Assembly: GCA_934255485.1 (NCBI GenBank)
Contig: CAKQOG010000036.1
Coordinates: 1 to 20,582, forward strand
Direction of reading: 5' to 3'
DNA: 20,582 nt
Source of the DNA: an uncultured Prevotellamassilia sp.
Lineage (GTDB): Bacteria > Bacteroidota > Bacteroidia > Bacteroidales > Bacteroidaceae
The position numbers and the translations under genes are program-made. The notes beneath the pieces were generated by a model. That model had not been told where the DNA came from, searched no databases, and saw only the letters and a list, made by a program, of their open reading frames with translations. This document shows positions 14,213 through 20,582 of this stretch, in pieces. Within the stretch, counting starts at the first letter, position 1, and each line of letters begins with the position of its first letter.

Positions 14213-15727
14213 TTAGTCTATGATATATTCGCTCCAATCTACTAAGCGCATATCGCCCTTGCGCTTATAGGTGTCGTGCATAGCAAATACCGCAGGCAAA
14301 ATGTGGTGTGTATGTCCGCCATAAGCACCTGCTAAGCGCATGTATTCGCGCAATATGGGTCGGTAGTCAGGGTGTGCTATTGCTATGATAGCCTCAGCCT
14401 TTTCGAGTGCCGACTTATTGCGAAGGTCTGCCACACCATATTCTGTAACAATAGCATCAACATAGTGTTCTGTATGATCTACGTGCGAGCAGAAAGGCAC
14501 AATACTGCTTATCTTTCCGTCTTTGGCTGTAGAGCCACAAGTAAATGTGGCAAGCATGGCATTACACGTAAAGTCGCACGAACCACCCACACCATTCAGC
14601 ATTTTTGTGCCACTTACCTTTGTTGAATTAACATGACCATATATATCCACCTCTATAGCAGTGTTGAGCGAACAAACACCAAGACGCGCTATAATTTCAG
14701 GGCAATTAGATATTTCTGATGGACGCAACAATAGGCGTCCTCTGTAGTCATTGATATTTTTATAAAGGTCTTGCAAGTGTTCTGGGCTAAGCGTAAGCGC
14801 CCCTGTTGAGGCTGCCATTACGCGTCCTTCCTTTATCAGTCGCATAGGCTCTTCTTGCAACACCTCAGTGTAAATAGAAAAATTTGGCACCTCTTTCGAT
14901 TCGCCCAAAGCTCCCATAACAGCATTTGCCCCGCTACCCACACCACTCTGCAAGATGAGTTTGTTACGGAATATATAGCCTTGCTTCATGTTCCACACCA
15001 AGAAATCGGCTGTATGTTGGCCTATTGCTTGTGTAATACTATTGCCTGGGGTCATAGCACGTGCCTCATCGGGTAGATGGGTCATAACAATACCCTTTAC
15101 GTGTTCGGGCGATACCTCTATATATGGCAAACCTATGATTTCGATAGGTTGAGTGATGCGTATAGGAGCACGAAACCAAGGGTCTTCAATCTCGTAGATA
15201 TCGTGCATACCTATGATACGTGTGGTGTGCCAAGTGTTCAACTCTATAAACACACCCTTTTGTGCCAAACGGCAAATAGTTGGCGCAATGCCTATACCAG
15301 CAGTGAGGTAGATGCGCAGTTTGCCTCTAACTTCTTGCACATCGCAAGCCTCAATAATGCCCCACGAAATCTTTCCAGTAAGCCCTGTACGTAGGTTTGT
15401 AGCGTTGTCTGAGAGATTTAAGTCGGTATATCTCACTCTGCCAGAGTTGTAAGCCTTACGCATTTCGGGATTTACGCTAAAGGGCAAACGGCGGTCTACA
15501 GCATCGGCAGCAGCCAATTCGCCGTCGCAACTGGCACCAATCGAAGCTCCTGTTACCACGTCTACTTTAAATGGCTTACCCTCCTCGTGCAATTTGCGTG
15601 CACGTGCCGCCAAAGCAGGCGTAATTACTTTAGGCGAGCCTGCTGGACCAAATCCACCTACCGCCAACAAGTCGCCATTGTCTATCATCGAAGCTGCCTC
15701 GGCAGCTGTTATTTCGGGTACAATCAT
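14213..15727 (-). CDS. acetyl-CoA hydrolase / CoA-transferase family protein
   Basis: A 504-residue cytoplasmic enzyme of the AarC/Cat1 CoA-transferase family. In Prevotella-like succinate and propionate fermenters such enzymes move CoA between acetyl- or propionyl-CoA and succinate or acetate. The catalytic Glu that carries the CoA thioester is probably Glu288 in SIYTEVLQ. Other family marks are GVGSGANAVMG (262-272), EVDIYGHVNST (359-369) and the glycine loop NGVGGSCDF (378-386), which has Cys at the position usually filled by Ser/Gly/Ala. Length is normal. The exact substrate pair cannot be read from sequence. It is a single-gene unit, with a TATATTTG promoter box (15754-15761) about 27 bases before the start and a long hairpin behind it. 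Confidence 0.92.
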   Translation of the reverse strand: MIVPEITAAEAASMIDNGDLLAVGGFGPAGSPKVITPALAARARKLHEEGKPFKVDVVTGASIGASCDGELAAADAVDRRLPFSVNPEMRKAYNSGRVRYTDLNLSDNATNLRTGLTGKISWGIIEACDVQEVRGKLRIYLTAGIGIAPTICRLAQKGVFIELNTWHTTRIIGMHDIYEIEDPWFRAPIRITQPIEIIGLPYIEVSPEHVKGIVMTHLPDEARAMTPGNSITQAIGQHTADFLVWNMKQGYIFRNKLILQSGVGSGANAVMGALGESKEVPNFSIYTEVLQEEPMRLIKEGRVMAASTGALTLSPEHLQDLYKNINDYRGRLLLRPSEISNCPEIIARLGVCSLNTAIEVDIYGHVNSTKVSGTKMLNGVGGSCDFTCNAMLATFTCGSTAKDGKISSIVPFCSHVDHTEHYVDAIVTEYGVADLRNKSALEKAEAIIAIAHPDYRPILREYMRLAGAYGGHTHHILPAVFAMHDTYKRKGDMRLVDWSEYIID

Positions 15728-15753
15728 TTGTTGTATTGTTATTTTAAATTGTG

Positions 15754-15761
15754 CAAATATA
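15754..15761 (-). promoter_or_regulatory. promoter -7 box of the CoA-transferase gene
   Basis: Minus strand TATATTTG. No TTTG box is visible about 20 bases upstream; instead a 14-bp palindrome (15784-15797) occupies that area. Confidence 0.5.
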
Positions 15762-15783
15762 CTAATTTCTATGCATATAAAAG

Positions 15784-15797
15784 CTGTATATATACAG
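15784..15797. promoter_or_regulatory. 14-bp palindrome upstream of the CoA-transferase promoter
   Basis: CTGTATATATACAG, perfect, 22 bases upstream of the -7 box. Its position suits an activator or repressor site. It resembles the outer halves of the E. coli LexA box but with six rather than eight central bases, so I do not assign a regulator. Confidence 0.35.
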
Positions 15798-16136
15798 TAT
15801 TTAAGCTTTATTGTATAATTATTCCATATAAGGTATACATTTTATCTCTGCGCACAAACATACCTATAAGATATAATCATACATAGTTATCTTAAATGTA
15901 TAAAAACACCATAAAATGCATTTTTGATAAGTAGCATATAAGCTGAACATCAATGCTTTTACCACATGTTTTGCTCACTCCATGCAATAACATATTTACT
16001 AAATCATAAAAAACAGCGCAAAACGTTTAAGTTTCAAAGCATTATATTATGTTGTAAGGTAAAGAAACAATTTTTATATTTCAAAGCATGTTGAAACCGA
16101 AGACTCTGCTGAATAAACATAGCACACATTTTTTTT
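15798..16136. other. AT-rich intergenic stretch before a plus-strand terminator
   Basis: No convincing gene. A direct repeat TTTCAAAGCAT occurs at 16032-16042 and 16079-16089. A 16-codon plus-strand frame starts at 16088 and ends just before the hairpin, too short to trust. A plus-strand small RNA is possible because of the terminator that follows, but I found no TTTG/TAnnTTTG promoter for it. Confidence 0.4.
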
Positions 16137-16197
16137 AACAAAGCGACCACAACCTACTGCACATTTTGCAGTAAAGTTGTGGTCGCTTTGTTTTTTT
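16137..16197 (+). terminator. strong terminator pointing to the plus strand
   Basis: A perfect 17-bp stem, 16137-16153 with 16176-16192, continued by seven pairs 16155-16161 with 16167-16173, then seven T on the plus strand (16191-16197). On the minus strand the sequence after it is A-rich, so it should not work well for the kinase gene that ends at 16252. No plus-strand gene precedes it. Confidence 0.75.
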
Positions 16198-16251
16198 AGG
16201 TTAAGTAGGTGTTCTTCATACTTATTTTATATAGAATATCTACTTATATAC

Positions 16252-17931
16252 TTAGTATTTAAACGTGCTTCCACCCAAAAATTCTCGCAAGAGCGAAGTA
16301 GGGGGCAAACCGCGTGTAGATATGGGCTTTAGGTAACTCAAGAACTTGCGCAAGCGGTACGCCTCTGAGTATTCGGGTACATTTTCGGGCACATTCTCGA
16401 GTAGAGGCAATGCCTGTTCGCGCAAGGCAGCAAGCTCAAAGAGTAGGGCAGTGTTTACCATTTCGTCGGCCTCCTCTTGGTAGGGAAATATCCACCTTTC
16501 TTCGCCTCGTCGAACCGAAGGCCATTGTGCTATGGTTTCTTGAGCAGAGCGTGCACGATATTTATAGTCGCGCACAATGCGTCGGAGCAAACGGTTATCG
16601 GTGGTAGGTATGTAGTTGTGGTCATCGAGCAAAATGGTGGTCAGAGCCGAGGCATAAATCTTAAACTTATGTTTGGCTTCTACCCCCTCAGTTAGTTTTG
16701 GGTTGAGTGCATGTATGCCTTCGAGTATCAAAATATCGTGTTCGCCTAAGCGGTAATGGTGACCACTGGGCACGCTCTTTCCGCTTGGAAAGTCGTAGTG
16801 TGGTGTTTCTACTTCCTCGCCCTTAATCAAGGCGTTAATTTGGCTCGTAAGTAGGGGTATGTTCATTGCATCAATGTGCTCAAAGTCGTAGTTACCATCG
16901 GCATCGCGCGGAGTGTGTATGCGGTCTACAAAATAGTCGTCGCTCGAGATGGGCAAAGGACGCAAGCCACAAGCCATGAGTTGCACACTAAGACGCTTTG
17001 AAAAGGTAGTTTTACCGCTCGACGAAGGACCTGCAATCAGCACCACCTTGATGTTGGGATTTTGGGCTATGCGGTCAGCAAGATGTGATATTTTTTTCTC
17101 CTGCAAAGCCTCGCTCACATTGATAAGTTGGTTGGTATATCCATTGCTACAAGCCGCATTAAATTCGCCAATAGTGCTCACTCCCAATATATCGTTCCAC
17201 CGATGTTGCTCGCTAAACACCTCAAACATTTTTTTCTGTTCTACCATAGGTTTAAGGTGATCGGGGTGATTAGAGTCGGGGATACGTAGCAGTATGCCTT
17301 CGGCAAAGAGCATGAGGTCGAACAGATAGAGTTGCGAAGTTTTAATGAGCAAAGAGCCATAAAAATAGTCGGCAGTATCGTCGAGTGTATAATAAGTGGT
17401 ATAGAGTTTGCCAATGCCTTCAAGCAGTTGCGCTTTACTCTCAAGTCCGTCGTTGCGGAAACGTTCAATGGCTTGTTCCGTGGGACAAATTATGCGATGA
17501 AAGGGCATATCGGCCTCTACTATCTGTTGCATACGAGCCTTTAGTTTATTTACCACCCCTTGGTTTACAGGTCCTTCGAGCGTGTCGAGTCGGCAGTAAT
17601 AACCATTCGAAACAGGAGTATCTATGCGTAGGCGCGCTTTAGGTCCGTAAACGTCGCGCACCGCCTTGTAGAGCACAAAAAACAACGACCGCGTGTAAGT
17701 GCGCAGTCCTGACGAGGAGGTAATGTCAAGAAATTCTATATCCTTGTTATTAAATAGCGTAAAATGCAATCCCTCTACCTTATTATTCACCTTGGCACTG
17801 GTAACACCATATGGCATTTGTAGGTCAAGCATCTCATATACCTCTTCAAGATTAAAGCCTATAGGCACCTTGTGGGTGCGCCCCGTGTTTTTACAACGTA
17901 TGCTTATATTTTTTCCCATTCTATTATTCAT
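16252..17931 (-). CDS. uridine kinase-like nucleoside kinase with ThrRS-like N-terminus
   Basis: A 559-residue cytoplasmic protein. Residues about 8-75 look like a TGS-type domain (ISIRCKNTGRTHKVPIGFNL). Residues about 78-215 resemble the second additional domain of threonyl-tRNA synthetase (RSLFFVLYKAVRDVYG; then FHRIICPTEQAIERF), but the metal-binding His expected near position 80 is Arg81. Residues about 293-480 are a uridine kinase/phosphoribulokinase P-loop domain with Walker A GPSSSGKTT (301-309), ISSDDYFVDR (328-337) and ILEGIHALN (402-410). Such fusions are annotated as uridine kinase-like in Bacteroidetes, Thermotoga and Firmicutes; the substrate is not established. Length is normal for the fused form. 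M5 at 17919 is an alternative start. A TATATTTG box lies at 17982-17989. Confidence 0.88.
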   Translation of the reverse strand: MNNRMGKNISIRCKNTGRTHKVPIGFNLEEVYEMLDLQMPYGVTSAKVNNKVEGLHFTLFNNKDIEFLDITSSSGLRTYTRSLFFVLYKAVRDVYGPKARLRIDTPVSNGYYCRLDTLEGPVNQGVVNKLKARMQQIVEADMPFHRIICPTEQAIERFRNDGLESKAQLLEGIGKLYTTYYTLDDTADYFYGSLLIKTSQLYLFDLMLFAEGILLRIPDSNHPDHLKPMVEQKKMFEVFSEQHRWNDILGVSTIGEFNAACSNGYTNQLINVSEALQEKKISHLADRIAQNPNIKVVLIAGPSSSGKTTFSKRLSVQLMACGLRPLPISSDDYFVDRIHTPRDADGNYDFEHIDAMNIPLLTSQINALIKGEEVETPHYDFPSGKSVPSGHHYRLGEHDILILEGIHALNPKLTEGVEAKHKFKIYASALTTILLDDHNYIPTTDNRLLRRIVRDYKYRARSAQETIAQWPSVRRGEERWIFPYQEEADEMVNTALLFELAALREQALPLLENVPENVPEYSEAYRLRKFLSYLKPISTRGLPPTSLLREFLGGSTFKY

Positions 17932-17981
17932 TAAGTGTTTTAACGCTTATGCAATCAATAGGCATTTTGCGAATGTTTGGT

Positions 17982-17989
17982 CAAATATA
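17982..17989 (-). promoter_or_regulatory. promoter -7 box of the nucleoside kinase gene
   Basis: Minus strand TATATTTG, about 50 bases before the start. The upstream box is poor (CTTG 16 bases away), so this is a weak call. Confidence 0.4.
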
Positions 17990-18248
17990 CATTTTTCTCT
18001 GCTTACAAGATGTTAAGACATTGTAAAAAGATTAATGGCTTGCTTTTTGGCACAAAAATTCCGATTTTTAGCATACATCTCAGCTCATTTAAAAACCCCA
18101 TTCGTAAGCCTTAAAATGGTAACAAATATTTACATTCAGGACTTGTAAAATAGAATTGAAATATTAATATATTTAACTAAATAAACAATAAAAGTACGTT
18201 TTTTAACACTGGAGATAGCGCTAAATGTGTAACAACAGCCCTATTATA
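17990..18248. other. AT-rich intergenic stretch, nothing recognised
   Basis: Between the kinase promoter and the second palindrome element I see no reading frame, hairpin or promoter that stands out on either strand. Confidence 0.5.
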
Positions 18249-18360
18249 TGCTTATAACACGTTTGTTGCACCACAAGAATGCGCATTCTTCTACCACAAG
18301 GATACGTATCCTTAGGTGCTTATAACACGTTTGTAACGACACAAGGATACGTATCCTTGT
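18249..18360. repeat. three-palindrome intergenic element, copy 2
   Basis: Palindromes at 18275 (AAGAATGCGCATTCTT, perfect but with a changed core), 18298 and 18343 (AAGGATACGTATCCTT), spaced 23 and 45 bases as in copy 1 (2389-2500). The string TGCTTATAACACGTTTGT occurs twice, at 18249 and 18317, 68 bases apart, so the element is itself a partial duplication. It lies between the kinase promoter and the cysS terminator. Confidence 0.88.
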
Positions 18361-18441
18361 GAAAAATGCACTTGCACGCAATATTCACCAGAAATATAAC
18401 TCATTGATATTCAACATATTATAAACAATCCCTCAAAAATC

Positions 18442-18480
18442 AAAAAAAATCGACCAACATAAGCGCTGATCGATTTTTTT
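18442..18480 (-). terminator. terminator of cysS
   Basis: AAAAAAATCGA pairs with TCGATTTTTTT, with extra pairs inside (CA with TG). On the minus strand eight T follow the stem core. It is symmetric and could work in both directions. It lies about 87 bases after the cysS stop. Confidence 0.75.
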
Positions 18481-18566
18481 AAAATTATGAGCATTTCGTT
18501 TTTCAAAATACGTGGATGCATAAGAAGGTTGAATAACATTTCTATGCACCTACTTATACCAAGACA

Positions 18567-20054
18567 TTACTCATTGAGTTTCCAGGTAGCACCTTCTTTG
18601 GTGTCTTTCACCTCAAAACCATAAGCTGCAAGTTCGTCTCTAATTTTATCGCTCGTTGCCCAATCCTTGGCTGCCTTAGCCTTGGCACGAAGGTCGAGCA
18701 AGAGGTCGATAGCATGACCATAAGCCTCTTCGCGCTGAGCATTGCCGCCCTCAGCTTCGCTCTTCAAACCTAAAATGTCGAATACAAACGTATGTACAAT
18801 CTTCTTCAATGCCTCTAAACCTACAGGAGTAATAGTTTGCTGCTTGTCGAGCAATTGGTTGATAACGCGACATGCTTCAAATAGGTGACTGATAACAATG
18901 GGCGAGTTAAAGTCGTCGTCCATAGCATCATAACACTTCTTGGCAAGCTCGTTGGCATAAGCCTCAGTAAGTGTCCCCTTATCGGTAGCTTCGATGCGGT
19001 CGAGTTGTGCCACAGCGTCCATCAAGCGGTCAAATCCCTTTTTAGATGCTTGCAAAGCCTCGTTAGAGAAGTCTACCGTCGAACGATATTGCGCTTGCAG
19101 AATAAAGAAGCGAATGGTCATAGGCGAGTAAGGCTGCGTGAGCAACGGATGACTGCCCGTAAAGAATTGGTCGAGGGTAATGAAGTTGTTGTAGCTCTTG
19201 CCCATCTTTTTACCAGCAATGGTAATCATATTGTTGTGCATCCAATATTTTACCATTTGATCGCCTTGCGAGGCTACTGCTTGAGCTATTTCGCACTCGT
19301 GGTGCGGAAAAACGAGGTCCATGCCACCACCATGAATGTCGAAGTGCGAACCAAGATACTTGCGTCCCATAGCCGTGCACTCGCAGTGCCAACCGGGGAA
19401 ACCTTCGCTCCAAGGAGAGGGCCAACGCATAATGTGTTCGGGTTGTGCCTTCTTCCAAAGAGCAAAATCTACTTGATGGTGCTTTTCACCAACACCATCA
19501 AGCTCGCGGCTGGCATCGTGCACATCCTCAAGATTGCGACCCGAAAGTATGCCATAATGATACTTTTCGTTGTATTTCACCACATCAAAGTATACCGACC
19601 CATTCGACTCGTAAGCAAAGCCGTTATCAAGGATTTGCTGCACAAGTTGTTCTTGTTCAATGATATGACCTGTGGCATGAGGCTCAATACTTGGTGGCAA
19701 CACATTGAGCTTGCTCATTGCAGCATTAAAGCGGTTGGTATAGTACTGTGCCACCTCCATAGGCTCGAGTTGTTCAAGACGAGCCTTCTTAGCTATTTTG
19801 TCTTCACCCTCATCGGCATCGTGCTCAAGGTGACCAACATCTGTAATGTTGCGCACATAGCGCACCTTATAACCAATGTGCTTAAGATAACGAAATACGA
19901 GGTCGAAGGTAATGGCAGGACGTGCATGACCTAAGTGCGCATCTCCATATACAGTAGGGCCGCAAACATACATACCCACATGACCCTCATGAATAGGCAC
20001 AAATAGCTCCTTGCGACGAGTCAGCGTATTGTAAAGAAATAATGAGTGTTCCAT
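18567..20054 (-). CDS. cysS: cysteinyl-tRNA synthetase
   Basis: A 495-residue cytoplasmic enzyme that charges tRNA-Cys with cysteine using ATP. Class I signatures are present: HLGH (40-43, the HIGH motif, in YGDAHLGHARP) and KMGKS (283-287, the KMSKS loop). The zinc site that selects cysteine is complete by comparison with E. coli: Cys31 (CGPTVYG), Cys224 (GWHCECTAMG), His251 and Glu255 (FPHHECE). A DALR-type helical domain follows from about 340, and the C-terminal end (YGFEVKDTKEGATWKLN) is the usual tail. Length is normal. It has its own strong promoter (20169-20199), a leader of about 110 nt, and a terminator after it, so it is a single-gene unit. It runs divergently from the right-edge gene. 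Confidence 0.97.
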   Translation of the reverse strand: MEHSLFLYNTLTRRKELFVPIHEGHVGMYVCGPTVYGDAHLGHARPAITFDLVFRYLKHIGYKVRYVRNITDVGHLEHDADEGEDKIAKKARLEQLEPMEVAQYYTNRFNAAMSKLNVLPPSIEPHATGHIIEQEQLVQQILDNGFAYESNGSVYFDVVKYNEKYHYGILSGRNLEDVHDASRELDGVGEKHHQVDFALWKKAQPEHIMRWPSPWSEGFPGWHCECTAMGRKYLGSHFDIHGGGMDLVFPHHECEIAQAVASQGDQMVKYWMHNNMITIAGKKMGKSYNNFITLDQFFTGSHPLLTQPYSPMTIRFFILQAQYRSTVDFSNEALQASKKGFDRLMDAVAQLDRIEATDKGTLTEAYANELAKKCYDAMDDDFNSPIVISHLFEACRVINQLLDKQQTITPVGLEALKKIVHTFVFDILGLKSEAEGGNAQREEAYGHAIDLLLDLRAKAKAAKDWATSDKIRDELAAYGFEVKDTKEGATWKLNE

Positions 20055-20168
20055 AAATCCTTTTCTTGTTAGGACAAGTGTTCTGATTTTTTCTTATTTA
20101 ATCCAAACACTATGATATAATTGTATATAATTTTCTTGCTTTATATCTACCTATTTATTTTTATATTG

Positions 20169-20199
20169 CAAAGTTAGTAGTTGCTTTGTGAAAGGCAAA
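20169..20199 (-). promoter_or_regulatory. promoter of cysS
   Basis: Minus strand TTTG (20199-20196), 19 bases, TAACTTTG (20176-20169). A clean match to the Bacteroidetes consensus. Start expected near 20164. Confidence 0.75.
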
Positions 20200-20366
20200 A
20201 GATTTTATTTGCTTTTTCGAACTTGTAAAAAACAATCAAAAGAATTATGCATTTCATTACCTATAACAAGCGGTTGCTAACTATGTGCATTTTTTCTAAT
20301 TATATACTTTTGTTGAATACTACAAGTTTACATCATATATATTTATGAGAAAAAATATAAACTAAT

Positions 20367-20398
20367 GTTGCAAACAATAAAAAAATATTGTACATTTG
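20367..20398 (+). promoter_or_regulatory. promoter of the right-edge gene
   Basis: Plus strand GTTG (20367-20370; one change from TTTG), 20 bases, TACATTTG (20391-20398). A second possible box, TACTTTTG, lies at 20305-20312 without a partner. Start near 20403 gives a leader of about 155 nt. Confidence 0.6.
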
Positions 20399-20435
20399 CT
20401 CTATAGCAAACCTTAAAAATTAAAAAACACTTACT

Positions 20436-20481
20436 CCCTACGCTTTTAGCGAGAATACTATAACAACATACATACGTAGGG
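20436..20481 (+). promoter_or_regulatory. inverted repeat in the leader of the right-edge gene
   Basis: CCCTACG (20436-20442) and CGTAGGG (20475-20481) are perfectly complementary, 32 bases apart, inside the predicted 5' leader. No known riboswitch class is recognised and no T-run follows. Confidence 0.35.
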
Positions 20482-20559
20482 TGAGAAATTGAGATTAAAT
20501 CACTATTACAACATTCTCTCTATCTACCAATACAATAACCCATTAACACTCATTACGTT

Positions 20560-20582
20560 ATGGCACATCCACTAATTAAGCA
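20560..20582 (+). CDS. start of a plus-strand gene, cut by the window edge
   Basis: Only seven codons are visible (MAHPLIK, then a partial codon). A promoter and leader precede it, which supports a real start, but the product cannot be identified. It is divergent from cysS. Confidence 0.45.

Noticed and set aside
15784..15797. LexA-type SOS box
   Set aside because: The half sites match CTGT and ACAG, but the spacing is six bases instead of eight, and the downstream gene is a fermentation enzyme.
16088..16138. 16-codon plus-strand frame just before the strong terminator
   Set aside because: Too short, ends in a T-run, and no start signal supports it; kept only as part of the orphan-transcript question.
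18885..19934. Plus-strand open frame of 349 codons
   Set aside because: It is fully antisense to cysS, whose protein has all motifs of the family; the opposite frame is a by-product of its codon use.
20055..20168. T-box or cysteine riboswitch in the cysS leader
   Set aside because: The leader is short and AT-rich, shows no T-box sequence or hairpin, and T-boxes are not expected in Bacteroidetes.

Overview
The window looks like chromosomal DNA from a Prevotella-like member of the Bacteroidales. The evidence is: promoters of the Bacteroidetes type (TTTG, about 20 bases, TAnnTTTG) ahead of most transcription units; Gln right after the signal-peptidase cleavage site of exported proteins; a BspA-type leucine-rich-repeat protein; a probable C-terminal secretion tail on a large protease; a DUF4491 membrane protein; and a CoA-transferase typical of succinate/propionate fermenters. 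Species cannot be told from the sequence. Every full-length gene lies on the minus strand. One plus-strand gene just begins at the right edge (20560). I see no tRNA, rRNA, IS element, phage gene or CRISPR array.

Layout, left to right. 1-1050: a secreted BspA-like protein built from 69-bp tandem repeats, with a promoter and 5' leader. 1413-1655: a small unrecognised protein. 1725-2105: a strongly supported structured non-coding RNA on the minus strand, about 345 nt, with its own promoter, nested helices, a possible pseudoknot and a terminator; two overlapping short reading frames there are probably spurious. 2389-2500: an intergenic element with three 16-bp palindromes; a homologous copy with identical spacing lies at 18249-18360.

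2622-7720: one apparent six-gene operon on the minus strand. In transcription order it holds an Lrp/AsnC regulator, a DUF4491 membrane protein, a fused C26 glutamine-amidotransferase-like/M19 dipeptidase, a type II glutaminyl cyclase lipoprotein, SufE, and an Ala-rich lipoprotein, followed by a terminator. A 38-bp near-palindrome overlaps the promoter and may be the regulator's own operator. The C26 and M19 domains could act in sequence on gamma-glutamyl peptides such as glutathione. The cyclase fits the Gln-starting mature ends of the two exported proteins in this window.

7891-13064: a 1587-residue secreted M60 (enhancin/mucinase-like) metalloprotease with four probable carbohydrate-binding trefoil blocks, followed in the same transcript by a 62-residue small protein and a terminator. 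13132-14037: a family 2 glycosyltransferase. 14213-15727: an acetyl-CoA hydrolase/CoA-transferase. 15728-16251: intergenic, with a strong terminator that points to the plus strand although no plus-strand gene precedes it. 16252-17931: a uridine-kinase-like protein with a ThrRS-like N-terminus. 17932-18566: intergenic, with the second palindrome element and the cysS terminator. 18567-20054: cysteinyl-tRNA synthetase. 20055-20559: divergent promoters for cysS and the right-edge gene.
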